DNA of 64,000 nucleotides from Cedecea neteri (GTDB lineage Bacteria; Pseudomonadota; Gammaproteobacteria; Enterobacterales; Enterobacteriaceae): the NCBI RefSeq assembly GCF_000758325.1, contig NZ_CP009459.1, positions 2,914,001 to 2,978,000 of the forward strand, written 5' to 3'. The translations under genes and the position numbers were made by a program. Shown one piece after another: positions 9,148-18,816 of this stretch. Positions within the stretch are counted from its first letter, which is position 1. Every line of letters begins with the position of its first letter. A model generated the notes under the pieces. It saw only the letters and a program-made list of their open reading frames with translations, made no database searches and was not told the origin of the DNA.

Positions 9148-10364
9148 GTTTTTCAATCGAGCAGGTCAGGGCTGATTTTCCGATCCTGAGCCGTGAGGTC
9201 AACGGCCAGCCGCTGGCCTATCTGGACAGCGCGGCCAGCGCGCAGAAGCCGCAGGTTGTCATCGACGCAGAGCTTGAGTTTTATCGCAATGGGTATGCCG
9301 CAGTGCACCGGGGGATTCATACTCTGAGCGCGGAAGCGACCACGCTGATGGAAAACGTGCGCAGTCAGGCTGCACGTTTCGTCAACGCCGCTAAGCCAGA
9401 AGAGATTGTCTTTGTGCGTGGCACCACCGAGGGGATAAACCTCGTAGCCAACAGCTGGGGCAACGCCAACGTTCAGGCCGGGGATAACATCATCATCAGC
9501 GCCATGGAGCACCACGCTAACATCGTGCCGTGGCAGATGCTATGTGAGCGTACCGGCGCAGAGCTGCGTGTTATTCCACTCAACCAGGATGGCACGCTGC
9601 AGCTTGAAGTCTTCCCGACGTTGATTGATGAGCGAACAAAACTGCTGGCAATTGCCCACGTTTCTAACGTGCTCGGTACCGAAAACCCGGTGAAGGAGAT
9701 GATCGCTATCGCGCATCAGGCGGGGGTCAAAGTGCTGGTGGATGGTGCTCAGGCGGTGATGCACCACGCCACGGATATGGCGGCGCTGGACTGCGATTTT
9801 TATCTTTTCTCCGGGCACAAGATTTACGGGCCAACAGGGATTGGCGTGTTGTATGTGAAAGAAAACATCCTGCAGGATATGCCGCCGTGGGAAGGCGGTG
9901 GTTCAATGATTGCTACCGTCAGCCTGACGGCAGGGACGACTTACGCTGCAGCCCCGTGGCGCTTTGAAGCCGGGACGCCTAACACGGCTGGCATTATCGG
10001 CCTTGGGGCAGCGTTGAGCTACGTTGAAGGGCTGGGCATGGAGGCGATTGGCGAGTATGAACGCAACCTGATGCGCTACGCGCAAAACGCGCTGCAGGCC
10101 GTGCCCGATCTCACCGTATACGGCCCTGCAGAGCGCCGTGGCGTGCTGGCGTTTAATCTCGGGAAACATCATGCCTATGACGTCGGTAGCTTCCTCGACA
10201 ACTACGGCATTGCGGTTCGCACCGGACACCATTGCGCCATGCCGCTGATGGCGTTCTACAGCGTACCGGCCATGTGCCGCGCCTCCTTTGCCATGTACAA
10301 TACCGAACGAGAAGTGGATCGCCTGGTCGCCGGACTGCAGCGCATCCACAGCCTGTTAGGATAA
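9144..10364 (+). CDS. sufS: cysteine desulfurase SufS
   Basis: A 406-residue class II PLP-dependent cysteine desulfurase/selenocysteine lyase. The PLP lysine is in [10 protein letters not shown] and the catalytic cysteine is in [11 protein letters not shown]. It takes sulfur from cysteine as a persulfide and hands it to SufE, whose gene follows 11 nt later. Confidence 0.97.
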   Translation: MSFSIEQVRADFPILSREVNGQPLAYLDSAASAQKPQVVIDAELEFYRNGYAAVHRGIHTLSAEATTLMENVRSQAARFVNAAKPEEIVFVRGTTEGINLVANSWGNANVQAGDNIIISAMEHHANIVPWQMLCERTGAELRVIPLNQDGTLQLEVFPTLIDERTKLLAIAHVSNVLGTENPVKEMIAIAHQAGVKVLVDGAQAVMHHATDMAALDCDFYLFSGHKIYGPTGIGVLYVKENILQDMPPWEGGGSMIATVSLTAGTTYAAAPWRFEAGTPNTAGIIGLGAALSYVEGLGMEAIGEYERNLMRYAQNALQAVPDLTVYGPAERRGVLAFNLGKHHAYDVGSFLDNYGIAVRTGHHCAMPLMAFYSVPAMCRASFAMYNTEREVDRLVAGLQRIHSLLG

Positions 10365-10375
10365 CGGAGACGGTC

Positions 10376-10792
10376 ATGGCCACGCTGCCGGATAAAGACA
10401 AACTGCTAAAAAACTTCAGCCGCTGTGCGAACTGGGAAGAGAAGTATCTCTACATTATCGAGCTGGGCAGCCGCCTGCCGGAACTGGCGGCGGAGCAGCA
10501 CAAGTCGGAGCATATTATTCAGGGCTGCCAGAGCCAGGTATGGATAGTGATGCACCAGCAGCCCGACGGGGTGATTACGCTTGAGGGCGACAGCGATGCC
10601 GCTATCGTTAAGGGGCTGATCGCCATCGTATTTATTCTCTATCAGCAGATGACGCCGCAGGATATCGTGGCGTTTGATGTGCGCCCGTGGTTTGAAAAAA
10701 TGGCGCTCGCACAGCATCTGACGCCGTCCCGCTCTCAGGGGCTGGAAGCGATGATTCGCGCAATTCGCAACCAAGCCACCAATCTCATTTAA
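10376..10792 (+). CDS. sufE: cysteine desulfuration protein SufE
   Basis: 138 residues from ATG 10376, with GGAG upstream; the longer open frame runs back into sufS. Cys51 in [10 protein letters not shown] is the persulfide acceptor. SufE stimulates SufS and delivers sulfur to SufB. It is the last gene of the suf operon. Confidence 0.96.
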   Translation: MATLPDKDKLLKNFSRCANWEEKYLYIIELGSRLPELAAEQHKSEHIIQGCQSQVWIVMHQQPDGVITLEGDSDAAIVKGLIAIVFILYQQMTPQDIVAFDVRPWFEKMALAQHLTPSRSQGLEAMIRAIRNQATNLI

Positions 10793-10828
10793 GTTAGCTA
10801 AACTTAATCATACCTATGGTCCTGTTTT

Positions 10829-10858
10829 GCGAGGCGGTTTTCTGCCTCGCTTGTCTTT
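10829..10858 (+). terminator. terminator after the suf operon
   Basis: GCGAGGC (10829-10835) pairs with GCCTCGC (10844-10850) across an 8-nt loop and is followed by TTGTCTTT. It separates sufE from ldtE. The T run is interrupted, so partial readthrough is possible. Confidence 0.6.
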
Positions 10859-10901
10859 CAGCCTGCTGGCGCCCGCCAGTGCGACTACAGGAATAAAAAG
10901 T

Positions 10902-11900
10902 ATGAAATACGCGTCTTTACTCACACTAGCCATCATCGGTGCACTAAGCGCCATTCAGCCCGCTTTAGCCCTTGATTATCCCTTACCGCCGGAAGGTAGC
11001 CGCCTGATTGGCCAAAACCAGACTTATACCGTACAGGAAGGCGATCGCAACCTGCAGGCCATTGCCCGGCGTTTTGACACTGGCGCGATGCTGCTGCTGG
11101 AGGCCAATAATACTATTGCGCCGGTGCCTAAACCCGGCACGGTGCTGACCATCCCCAGCCAGTTGCTGCTACCGGACGTGCCGCGTGAGGGGATTGTGGT
11201 GAATCTGGCTGAGCTGAGGCTGTATTACTTCCCGCCGGGGCAAAACATTGTGCAGGTTTACCCGATTGGGATTGGTCTGCAGGGGCTGGAAACGCCGCTG
11301 ATGACCACCAGGATTGGGCAAAAGATCCCAAATCCTACCTGGACACCTACCGCCGGTATTCGTCAGCGCTCCCTGGAAAAAGGGATCAAGCTGCCACCTG
11401 TCGTGCCTGCCGGGCCTAATAACCCTCTGGGGAGATTCGCCATGCGGCTGGCCTACGGCAATGGTGAATACCTGATCCATGGTACGAGCGCGCCGGACAG
11501 CGTGGGGCTGCGCGTCAGCTCCGGCTGTATCAGGATGAATGCCCCCGACATAAAAGCCCTGTTTGAACAAACGAGAACCGGTACGACGGTGCGGGTGATT
11601 AACGATCCGGTGAAATTCTCCGTTGAGCCAAACGGCGTTCGCTATGTCGAAGTCCATCGGCCGCTTTCTCAGGATGAGCAGCAGAACACGCAAACTATGC
11701 CTTACGCGCTCCCCGCTGGCTTTAGCGAGTTCCGGGCCGCTAGCGGCGTGGAGAAAGCGTTAGTGGAGAAGGCGCTTTACAGGCGTGCGGGGTATCCCGT
11801 TGTGGTATCTGCAGGGCAAACACCTGCGGCAACGATAGGGGGGCAATCGGCGAGGAATGGCGTGGTAAATGCGGAAGAGGCGACGAGCGCGACACAGTAG
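10902..11900 (+). CDS. ldtE: L,D-transpeptidase LdtE (YnhG)
   Basis: 332 residues from ATG 10902, matching E. coli LdtE (334). It has a signal peptide ([17 protein letters not shown], cleavage near ALA), a LysM-like segment ([19 protein letters not shown]), and a YkuD catalytic domain with [20 protein letters not shown] holding the His and active-site Cys. The family makes 3-3 peptidoglycan cross-links in the periplasm. It lies next to lpp, whose product other L,D-transpeptidases attach to peptidoglycan. The C-terminal tail after about residue 300 is Ala/Thr-rich and variable. Confidence 0.94.
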   Translation: MKYASLLTLAIIGALSAIQPALALDYPLPPEGSRLIGQNQTYTVQEGDRNLQAIARRFDTGAMLLLEANNTIAPVPKPGTVLTIPSQLLLPDVPREGIVVNLAELRLYYFPPGQNIVQVYPIGIGLQGLETPLMTTRIGQKIPNPTWTPTAGIRQRSLEKGIKLPPVVPAGPNNPLGRFAMRLAYGNGEYLIHGTSAPDSVGLRVSSGCIRMNAPDIKALFEQTRTGTTVRVINDPVKFSVEPNGVRYVEVHRPLSQDEQQNTQTMPYALPAGFSEFRAASGVEKALVEKALYRRAGYPVVVSAGQTPAATIGGQSARNGVVNAEEATSATQ

Positions 11901-11922
11901 CTGGTGGGGATAAATAACGGGC

Positions 11923-11954
11923 AAAAAAAATGGCGCACATTGTGCGCCATTTTA
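11923..11954. terminator. lpp terminator (also serves ldtE)
   Basis: AAAATGGCGCACA (11927-11939) pairs with TGTGCGCCATTTT (11941-11953). On the minus strand it is followed by a run of eight T, so it is a strong terminator for lpp and probably stops ldtE transcription as well. Confidence 0.9.
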
Positions 11955-11966
11955 TACCAGTGACTC

Positions 11967-12215
<249 letters not shown>

Positions 12216-12236
12216 CTAGATTGAGTTAATCTCCAT

Positions 12237-12285
12237 GTAGCGTTACAAGTATTACACAAACTTTTTTGTGATGAGAATAATTTTT
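12237..12285 (-). promoter_or_regulatory. lpp promoter and start of the leader
   Basis: Read on the minus strand, GTGTAATACTTGTAACGCTAC reproduces the E. coli lpp promoter, with -10 AATACT at 12248-12253 and transcription expected from about 12241. The leader carries GAGGGT ahead of the lpp ATG. The AT-rich stretch 12286-12455 further upstream holds no gene. Confidence 0.8.
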
Positions 12286-12459
12286 TGTCGGGAATACACC
12301 TAAATTTGATCGTTCGCTCAAAGAAGCACCGAACGGAGCCGGAAAGTTAAAAAAAAGAGAGAAAACAGGGGAATTTCATCGGATTCATCTTAATTAAAAG
12401 TGAGCTTAAATAGTAAAATCCGATTTGCATTTTTATTAAGATCTGACGGTAAGTGATAT

Positions 12460-12487
12460 AAAAAAAGCGCCCTAAGGCGCTTTTTGA
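12460..12487 (-). terminator. pykF terminator
   Basis: On the minus strand GCGCC, a short TTAG loop and GGCGC are followed by a run of at least six T. It lies just after the pykF stop at 12512. Confidence 0.88.
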
Positions 12488-12511
12488 GTAATTAAATTGT
12501 TAACAAGTCAA

Positions 12512-13924
12512 TTACAGAACATGCACTGAAGCGGTGTTAGTGGTGCCGCTTGGGACCAGCGCACCAGAAACCATCACCACGATGTCGCCTTTACGAGCCA
12601 GGCCGCTTTCCAGCGCCACTTCTTTACCCAGGCGGTAGAAGTCGTCGGTGGAGGCAATTTCTTTCACCATCTGGGTAACAACGCCTTTGCTCAGCACCAG
12701 CTGACGCGCGGTTACTTCGTTGGTGGTCAGGGCCAGAATAGTCGCGTTCGGGAAGTATTTACGTACGGCTTTAGCGGATTTACCGCCCTGGGTCGCAACC
12801 ACGATCAGCGGGGCTTCCAGTTTTTCTGCGGTTTCAACAGCGCCACGGCAAACGGCTTCGGTGATGCGCAGTTTGCGGCTGTCGTTGCTGTTGTCCAGGC
12901 GGCTGGTCATCACGCGGTCGGTACGCTCGCAGATGGTTGCCATGATGGTCACAGCTTCCAGCGGGTATTTACCTTTTGCAGACTCACCGGACAGCATAAC
13001 TGCGTCAGTGCCGTCGATGATGGCGTTAGCAACGTCACCGGCTTCTGCGCGGGTAGGGCGCGGGTTTTTGATCATGGAGTCGAGCATCTGGGTTGCGGTG
13101 ATAACCACTTTACGTGCACGAACGCATTTCTCGATCATCATCTTCTGCGCGAAGATAACTTCTTCCACCGGGATTTCAACGCCCAGGTCGCCACGAGCAA
13201 CCATGATGCCGTCAGACGCTTCGAGGATCTCGTCGAAGTTGTTCAGGCCTTCCTGGTTTTCGATTTTGGAGATGATCTGGATCTTCTCGCCGCCGTGGGC
13301 TTTCAGGTGCTCACGAATTTCAACCACGTCAGAACGCTTACGGATGAAGGAGGCTGCGACGAAATCAACGGCCTGTTCGCAGCCGAAGATCAGATCCTGT
13401 TTGTCTTTCTCAGCCAGCGCTGGCAGTGCGATGGACACGCCCGGCAGGTTAACGCCTTTGTTCTCGCCGAGGTCGCCGTTGTTCAGCACTTTACAGATAA
13501 CTTTGTTGCCTTCGATGGCGGTGACTTCCATGCCGATCAGACCATCGTCCACCAGAACGGTGTTGCCCACGGTCAGGTCATTGGTGAAGCCTTCGTAGGT
13601 CACTGCGACGATTTCGCTGTTGCCAACCACGGATTTGTCGGTGGTGAAGGTAAAGGTCTGGCCTGCTTTCAGGGAGACGTCGTTACCGCCTTCCAGCTTG
13701 ATGGTACGGATTTCTGGCCCTTTGGTGTCCAGCAGGATAGCGGCCTTTTTACCGGTTTTAGCGACGACGTTGCGCAGGTTTTTGATGCGCTGACCGTGTT
13801 CTTCATAGTCACCGTGGGAGAAGTTCAGACGCATAACGTTCATGCCCGCGTCGAGCATTTTAGTCAGCATCTCTTCGGATTCGGTTTTTGGACCGATGGT
13901 GCAAACGATTTTAGTCTTTTTCAT
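12512..13924 (-). CDS. pykF: pyruvate kinase I PykF
   Basis: 470 residues from ATG 13924 ([12 protein letters not shown]), the E. coli length; the open frame upstream to 14023 is leader. The pyruvate kinase signature [10 protein letters not shown] with the catalytic Lys, the [12 protein letters not shown] segment and the [13 protein letters not shown] loop are present. It converts phosphoenolpyruvate and ADP to pyruvate and ATP, activated by fructose-1,6-bisphosphate in this isozyme. The leader holds a Cra-like site. Confidence 0.98.
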   Translation of the reverse strand: MKKTKIVCTIGPKTESEEMLTKMLDAGMNVMRLNFSHGDYEEHGQRIKNLRNVVAKTGKKAAILLDTKGPEIRTIKLEGGNDVSLKAGQTFTFTTDKSVVGNSEIVAVTYEGFTNDLTVGNTVLVDDGLIGMEVTAIEGNKVICKVLNNGDLGENKGVNLPGVSIALPALAEKDKQDLIFGCEQAVDFVAASFIRKRSDVVEIREHLKAHGGEKIQIISKIENQEGLNNFDEILEASDGIMVARGDLGVEIPVEEVIFAQKMMIEKCVRARKVVITATQMLDSMIKNPRPTRAEAGDVANAIIDGTDAVMLSGESAKGKYPLEAVTIMATICERTDRVMTSRLDNSNDSRKLRITEAVCRGAVETAEKLEAPLIVVATQGGKSAKAVRKYFPNATILALTTNEVTARQLVLSKGVVTQMVKEIASTDDFYRLGKEVALESGLARKGDIVVMVSGALVPSGTTNTASVHVL

Positions 13925-14130
13925 GACAGTCTTATCTATAAGTTGAGGAGGAATGTTGAAATCGTGTTCCGGGAGATCGGGCTGCCGGAGCTTAAAAGAA
14001 TACTGTGGTGTTGAAAGTGGCACCTGGTAAGGATAGGTGACAGAAATAAAGCGTGCAGAGGAAAGTGTGCTTGTGGTTCAGCAGGGGAAAGCGTTAGACG
14101 ATGTTGTTGTATAAAAAAGGAGTCCAATGA

Positions 14131-14146
14131 GCTGAAACCATTCAAG
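14131..14146 (-). promoter_or_regulatory. Cra (FruR) operator upstream of pykF
   Basis: GCTGAAACCATTCAAG fits the Cra consensus (GCTGAAWCGTTTCAGC) at most positions and lies about 210 bp upstream of the pykF start. E. coli pykF is repressed by Cra. A second, poorer TGAATC-containing half site is at about 14191-14206. The rest of the 13925-14295 region shows no gene. Confidence 0.65.
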
Positions 14147-14295
14147 TTAAGAACGGGCGTAGTATAGATAAATCTGGCTGGAAAAGGAATCAAAACCGTT
14201 GATTCAGCGACGGAGTGCACAGTTTTACAGCGAGTTGTTATCAGGGCGTTGCCAGATGTTTGAGCGTTTTCAGAGATGATGAAAACAAAAAGAAA

Positions 14296-14372
14296 TGGTG
14301 CGTTCAATTGGACTCGAACCAACGACCCCCACCATGTCAAGGTGGTGCTCTAACCAACTGAGCTATGAACGC
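14296..14372 (-). tRNA. tRNA-Val (GAC), copy 1
   Basis: A 77-nt cloverleaf with encoded CCA on the minus strand. The anticodon stem CCACC/GGTGG encloses TTGACAT, giving anticodon GAC (Val, GUC/GUU codons). The acceptor stem is GCGTTCA/TGAACGC and the T-loop is GGTTCGAGTCC. The sequence is identical to the copy at 18586-18662. It stands alone beyond the pykF side of an accessory block. Confidence 0.97.
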
Positions 14373-14588
14373 ATTTAATGCGGTTTATAAAACAATAACC
14401 TACTGAATTAATTATTGTTTTATCTTCTTTAGCGAGAAGAGACAACATTATGACGGGCGATCGGGATGTTGACAAGCCCCGTCGAGACTGTCCGGTGAAT
14501 GTTTGAGCTTTTTATTGCTTGTTCTGGCTGGCTTTTCAATCTGGCTGCTGATAAAACCGTTTCCTCTCCGACAGTCAGAGGCATTTTT

Positions 14589-15689
14589 ATGATAACCATT
14601 ATTGGCGCTGGCGTGGCAGGGCCGCTGCTGGCTTACATGTTGCACCGCCAGGGTATTGCGGTCTGCATCCTTGAGGCCGATGCTTCTCTGGATTCACGCC
14701 ATCAGGGTGGCATGCTCAATCTGAACGAAGGCACGGGTAAACCTGCACTTCGAGCGGCGGGATTGTATGAAGCCGCAATGGCTCTGGTGCTGGAGGGGGC
14801 GGATGCAACGCTGATGCGTGATAAAAACGGCCATATCTTGTATCAGGATGAAGGTGATGGCTCCCGCCCGGAAGTTGACCGTGGCGCGTTGCGCAAGCTA
14901 GTGGTAGAGGCCTTGCCTGAGGGGATCATCAGTTGGAACAGCCGGGTCACGTCCATTGAACCAAAAGGAACAGGCTTTCATCTTAAGCTGGATGACGGCA
15001 GCACGCATATTTGCGATGCCCTGGTGGGAGCTGACGGTGCGTGGTCGAAGGTCAGGCCTTTGTTAACGGCTCAGAAACCGCTTTATTCCGGGATAACTTT
15101 TGTTGAGCTGCGCTACCCGAACGTAAGCCAGCAATATCCTGCTGTGAAAGCGCTGGTGGACAAGGGCTCGTTGTTTGCTCTGAGTGAAGGCCGGGGCATC
15201 ATGGCTCACTGTGAACCTGGAGACGAGATTTCAGCCTATGCCGCCATTCCCGTACCGGAAGCGCAATCGCGCAGAACCTTTACTCGTGATGAACTGGCTG
15301 AACACTACCGTGACTGGGGCGAATGCTACCGCGAGATGTTAGTCAACAGTGAGGGGCCGCTGGTTGCCAGGCCGATCTATGTGTTACCTACCGGGGAGTT
15401 CTGGGAGGCAGAGGGAAATGTGACCCTGATTGGTGATGCCGCGCATGTTATGTCGCCTTTTGCCGGGGAGGGCGTGAATCTGGCGATGGCGGATGCCGTC
15501 GATCTCGCCCATGCCATCATTTCCCAGCCTTCCAGCCTGGAGGATGCTTTTAAGGTCTATCAGGAGGCAATGGCTGCACGAACCGTTCGTTTTCAGCAGG
15601 AGTCTGCCGCGAATTTTGCCATGGGGTTTGCGGCTGATGCGCCGCGGGAACTGATGGCGTTATTCACGGGGTTAGGATCGCAGGATTAG
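14589..15689 (+). CDS. FAD-dependent monooxygenase of the TetX/UbiH-like class
   Basis: 366 residues from ATG 14589 with AGAGG upstream. The three flavoprotein hydroxylase signatures are present: GxGxxG in IIGAGVAGPLLAY at the N-terminus, the DG motif in LVGADGAWSKVR (about 152-163), and the GD motif in LIGDAAHVMSPFAGEGVNLAMADA (about 280-303). The last resembles the Tet(X) family. Substrate is unknown; small aromatics or heterocycles are usual for the class, and antibiotic hydroxylation cannot be concluded. It converges with the LysR gene and lies in the tRNA-bounded accessory block. Confidence 0.85.
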   Translation: MITIIGAGVAGPLLAYMLHRQGIAVCILEADASLDSRHQGGMLNLNEGTGKPALRAAGLYEAAMALVLEGADATLMRDKNGHILYQDEGDGSRPEVDRGALRKLVVEALPEGIISWNSRVTSIEPKGTGFHLKLDDGSTHICDALVGADGAWSKVRPLLTAQKPLYSGITFVELRYPNVSQQYPAVKALVDKGSLFALSEGRGIMAHCEPGDEISAYAAIPVPEAQSRRTFTRDELAEHYRDWGECYREMLVNSEGPLVARPIYVLPTGEFWEAEGNVTLIGDAAHVMSPFAGEGVNLAMADAVDLAHAIISQPSSLEDAFKVYQEAMAARTVRFQQESAANFAMGFAADAPRELMALFTGLGSQD

Positions 15690-15725
15690 GGCCTGTAATC
15701 CCCAAATCATTTCATCGGGATGTTG

Positions 15726-16649
15726 TTAATGGTCCATATGCTTCACCAGGCTGTCGATAAACAGCCTCACTTTGGCTGCCAGATTTTTCCGATTAGGGTA
15801 CACCACGTTCACGCTCAGTGGCGTGCCGCCTAATTCAGGCAGTACAGGCACCAGTGTGCCCTCTGCGACATGCCGGGCAACGAGAAAAGCTGGCAGAAAA
15901 GCAATGCCTAAGCCTGCCACAGCGGCGGCGCAAATAGCCTCTCCGCTGTCGAAGCGGATCCTGCTGTGCCCTTCAATCACCACGCTCTCATTGCTGGCCG
16001 TGAACAGCGTCCAGTTTGTCGTTTGAGGGCTCAGGCCGTAAATCAGCCGCTGGTGCAGGTGAAGATCTTCCGGCGAACCCGGCATACCTGAACTGGCCAG
16101 GTAGTCCGGGGAAGCAAACAGATGAGGGCGAATGTGCTGCACGGTTCGAGCAATAAGCTGCGAATCTTTCGGTAAATCACCCAGCCGGAGGCTGAGATCG
16201 ACCCCCTCCGCGACGAGGTCCACCACGCGGTCGGTGAAATTGACTTCAATATCCAGTCTCGGGTAGGCCGCCATGATGTCCTTCAGAAAAGGTAGCAGCA
16301 CGACTTTGCCCCACGTTTCCGGGACGCTGAGCCGAAGCACTCCGCTGGGGCTGGAAAAATTCTGCCGGACACTGGCTTCCGCTTCTTCAATATCCTGCAA
16401 AATCTGCGCACAGCGTTCATAAAAACCGTAGCCATCGCGGGTCAGAGCGACGCTTCTCGTTGTGCGATTAAATAGTCGTGTTTCCAACTGCGCTTCAAGG
16501 CGTGCAATCGCTTTACCTGCGGCTGAGCGGGTTAACCCCAGCGCCTTTCCTCCGGCGACAAAGCTCCCGCTTTCCGCGATAGCCACGAAAACTCGCAGGC
16601 TGCCGAGATCGAGGTCTGAATGGTTTTTAGTGCCTGGGTGGAGCGGCAT
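15726..16649 (-). CDS. LysR-family transcriptional regulator
   Basis: 307 residues: an N-terminal winged helix-turn-helix (about residues 15-72, with GSFVAGGKALGLTRSAAGKAI and RLFNRTTRSVALT) followed by a substrate-binding domain containing SLRLGDL and ICAAAVAGLGIAFLP. It is divergent from the alpha/beta hydrolase gene across a 72-bp gap and convergent with the FAD monooxygenase. By position it most likely controls the hydrolase and the RidA-like gene. The ligand is unknown. Confidence 0.9.
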   Translation of the reverse strand: MPLHPGTKNHSDLDLGSLRVFVAIAESGSFVAGGKALGLTRSAAGKAIARLEAQLETRLFNRTTRSVALTRDGYGFYERCAQILQDIEEAEASVRQNFSSPSGVLRLSVPETWGKVVLLPFLKDIMAAYPRLDIEVNFTDRVVDLVAEGVDLSLRLGDLPKDSQLIARTVQHIRPHLFASPDYLASSGMPGSPEDLHLHQRLIYGLSPQTTNWTLFTASNESVVIEGHSRIRFDSGEAICAAAVAGLGIAFLPAFLVARHVAEGTLVPVLPELGGTPLSVNVVYPNRKNLAAKVRLFIDSLVKHMDH

Positions 16650-16721
16650 TGGCGAACCTCTTTCGTCAAATCATTAAGCATAATCTTTTTTGTTTAATCA
16701 CAGTAGACAATGGAGAAAGAA

Positions 16722-17654
16722 ATGCTTCCTGATAATGCACAGGCAGCCCTTAAGGGCTGGATAAAAGCCGCCGGGCCGGTTGTGAAGAAGGTATATGGCC
16801 AGTCTGATGCTGACTGGAAAGAGGTTCGGGCTGACTATGTGAGGCAGTTGGATGAGTTGTTCCCTGCCGTGGAGGGCGCAACCTTTGCTGATGTCAGCCT
16901 GGGCGGCATTGGTGCAATGTTGGTCACGCCTGCGGAAGTCATTGAGGGTCGGGTGATGATTTATATTCATGGTGGAGGCTACGTTCACGGTGGGGTAGAA
17001 GCATATCGGGGATTAACCGGGCGTTATGCTCGCGCCTTGAAGGCTAAAGTGTATGCGGTAGATTATCGTCAGGCGCCTGAGTTTCCTTTCCCGACGCCAA
17101 TTGATGATGTCTTTCAGGCCTACCGAGCCTTGCTTGAGGAGGGGGCAAACCCGCGATCGCTGATGATTTCGGGGGATTCTGCCGGTGGGGCGATGGTTGT
17201 CACGCTGATGCGTAAAGCGCGCGATGCTGGCCTGGCATTACCCGCCGCCGCAGTGGCTATTTCACCGTGGGCTAACTTAACGCATAGCGGCACGTCTGCA
17301 ATGGTCAGGGATGGGCTGGATCCTTTATGCAGCGTCGCTTTCCTGAACCAACTGGCGCGAAGTTTCCTTGCCGGAGAGCTGCCTACACATCCGGATGCCT
17401 CTCCGGTTTTTGCCGATGTACAAGGCCTTTCTCCCACGCTGATACAGGTTGGTGAAAACGAAGTGATGCTGAGCGATGCTATTCGCCTTGCATCCCACAT
17501 GAGCGAAAGCCGGGTTCGCACCACGCTAGAAGTTTGGCCGGAAATGTTTCACGTCTGGCATTTGTTTGCGGGGATCTTACCGGAGGCAGACCAGGCACTG
17601 CGAAACGCGATAAGATTCTTCGAAGATGCGCTAAACCCGGCCAACATCGGGTGA
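16722..17654 (+). CDS. alpha/beta hydrolase, hormone-sensitive-lipase-like carboxylesterase
   Basis: I choose ATG 16722 because GGAG lies 7 nt upstream; the ATG at 16710 overlaps that ribosome site. The 310-residue product has the oxyanion-hole motif IHGGGYVHGG, the nucleophile elbow SGDSAGGAM, and a C-terminal segment with NEVMLSD (Asp region) and MFHVWHLF (catalytic His), as in the bacterial HSL family. It probably cleaves short-chain esters or lactones in the cytoplasm. It is followed 64 bp later by a broken RidA-like gene. Confidence 0.88.
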   Translation: MLPDNAQAALKGWIKAAGPVVKKVYGQSDADWKEVRADYVRQLDELFPAVEGATFADVSLGGIGAMLVTPAEVIEGRVMIYIHGGGYVHGGVEAYRGLTGRYARALKAKVYAVDYRQAPEFPFPTPIDDVFQAYRALLEEGANPRSLMISGDSAGGAMVVTLMRKARDAGLALPAAAVAISPWANLTHSGTSAMVRDGLDPLCSVAFLNQLARSFLAGELPTHPDASPVFADVQGLSPTLIQVGENEVMLSDAIRLASHMSESRVRTTLEVWPEMFHVWHLFAGILPEADQALRNAIRFFEDALNPANIG

Positions 17655-17718
17655 TATAAGAATAATTCATCTGCCGGCGTGCGAATTGCGCGCCTATAAA
17701 TTATTGGGAGAGACAGTC

Positions 17719-18116
17719 GTGTCAGACAGAGAGATTATTATGCCACCGTCCATGCAAGTACTTGCTGAACGGGCGGGTTATGCGCCAGCGGTGGTGGTAG
17801 GTAACACGGTTTATTGTGCCGGGCAGGTTGGGCGTACGCCTGATTTACAGGTGATAGCTGACCAAGGGCGCAGTTTACGGCCTGCTGGGAAAACCTGCAT
17901 CTGGTCCTTCAGGCCGCGGGCTGCAGCTTTGAAGACGTTGTGGAAATGACCACTTACCATGTAGATATGAAAGAACATATGGATGTTTTTCGTGAAGTGA
18001 AAGACGAGCTGTTTCCGCGAGGGCACTGTGCCTGGACCTGCGTCGGCGTGTCTGAACTGGCTCGTCCGGGGCTGCTGGTGGAAGTGAAATGTATTGCCGT
18101 GAGAAGAACGGCGTAA
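17719..18116 (+). pseudogene. RidA-family (YjgF/YER057c/UK114) gene with a single-base frameshift
   Basis: The first frame (GTG 17719 or ATG 17740) encodes a RidA N-terminus including GNTVYCAGQVGRTPDLQV, then reads a non-homologous tail to a stop at 17949. From about 17868 the frame one base over reads AQFTACWENLHLVLQAAGCS, VVEMTTYHVDM, RGHCAWTCVGV and LLVEVKCIAVRR to a stop at 18114-18116, which is the rest of a ~132-residue RidA protein. The break is near 17860-17868 and fits a one-base deletion. RidA proteins deaminate reactive enamines/imines or act on related metabolites. A sequencing error is possible. Confidence 0.85.
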
Positions 18117-18120
18117 CATA

Positions 18121-18149
18121 AAAAAACCGGCTGAGTAAGCCGGTTTTTT
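18121..18149. terminator. bidirectional terminator between the RidA remnant and the 46-aa ORF
   Basis: AAAAAACCGGCT (18121-18132) pairs with AGCCGGTTTTTT (18138-18149), with T runs on both strands, between convergent genes. Confidence 0.92.
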
Positions 18150-18150
18150 A

Positions 18151-18291
18151 TCAGATTTTGCAGGCGTCGCCGCAGTCATCATCGGCCACAACGGCCTGAG
18201 CTTTTTTGTCTGCGTCTTCCTGGCGCTCGGCGTTGCGCGCTTCGGCTTCATCTAACCCGGAAAACACCAGATTATCGAGATCGATTTCCAT
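18151..18291 (-). CDS. small acidic protein of 46 residues with a C-terminal DDDCGDACK motif
   Basis: The ORF runs from ATG 18291 to TGA 18151 with AGGTGA 5 nt upstream, and is closed by a strong terminator, so it looks expressed. The product starts MEIDLDNLVFSG, has a charged helical middle (EAEARNAERQEDADKKAQ) and ends VVADDDCGDACKI, with a CxxxC pair that could bind metal or form a disulfide. No signal peptide or membrane segment is visible. I do not recognise the family and assign no function. Confidence 0.65.
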   Translation of the reverse strand: MEIDLDNLVFSGLDEAEARNAERQEDADKKAQAVVADDDCGDACKI

Positions 18292-18491
18292 AAGTCACCT
18301 GTCGTGGTTTAGTGAATAACTCGCTTTATGATATGCAACCTTTCGGGCTTTCGCATCCCAAAACACTGCCGGACGCTCAAAACGCTAAAAATGACGTTTT
18401 CATGCGCTACGTGCTTGCGTGTAAAAATGCGATTTGGAATTTATCAGCTTGAAGAAAAACAAATTAAAGAAGGGAACTGCTTTAGCAAATA

Positions 18492-18568
18492 TGGTGCGTC
18501 CGAGTGGACTCGAACCACCGACCCCCACCATGTCAAGGTGGTGCTCTAACCAACTGAGCTACGGACGC
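18492..18568 (-). tRNA. tRNA-Val (GAC), copy 2
   Basis: 77 nt with CCA; the anticodon loop TTGACAT gives GAC. It differs from the other two copies in the acceptor stem (GCGTCCG/CGGACGC) and in the T-stem. It is transcribed after copy 3, 17 nt away, forming the tandem pair seen as valV-valW next to mdtK in E. coli. Confidence 0.97.
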
Positions 18569-18585
18569 ACTGATATATTTGAAAA

Positions 18586-18662
18586 TGGTGCGTTCAATTG
18601 GACTCGAACCAACGACCCCCACCATGTCAAGGTGGTGCTCTAACCAACTGAGCTATGAACGC
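18586..18662 (-). tRNA. tRNA-Val (GAC), copy 3
   Basis: 77 nt with CCA and anticodon GAC. It is identical to the copy at 14296-14372, and the identity continues a few bases into the flanks (ATGG side and GCATT side). First gene of the two-tRNA operon. Confidence 0.97.
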
Positions 18663-18785
18663 ATTGTTGTCTTGGCGACAGCGGGGACGAATATTAGCGA
18701 TACACCTCGGGGCTTGCAAGGGAAAACTCGCAATTTTATTCCAGATTTCACACGATTGCCGAGCATCTGCGCAGAATGGAGAGAA

Positions 18786-18807
18786 AGTAGCCGCGGATGC
18801 GGCTACT
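18786..18807 (-). terminator. mdtK terminator
   Basis: On the minus strand AGTAGCCGC and GCGGCTACT form a 9-bp stem with a 4-nt loop, followed by TTCTC. It lies just after the mdtK stop. Confidence 0.75.
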
Positions 18808-18816
18808 GTTGTTTAA

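Noticed and set aside
14296..18662. Integrative element with integrase at a tRNA gene
   Set aside because: No integrase, recombinase or phage gene lies between the tRNA copies, so I report only the repeat-bounded block.
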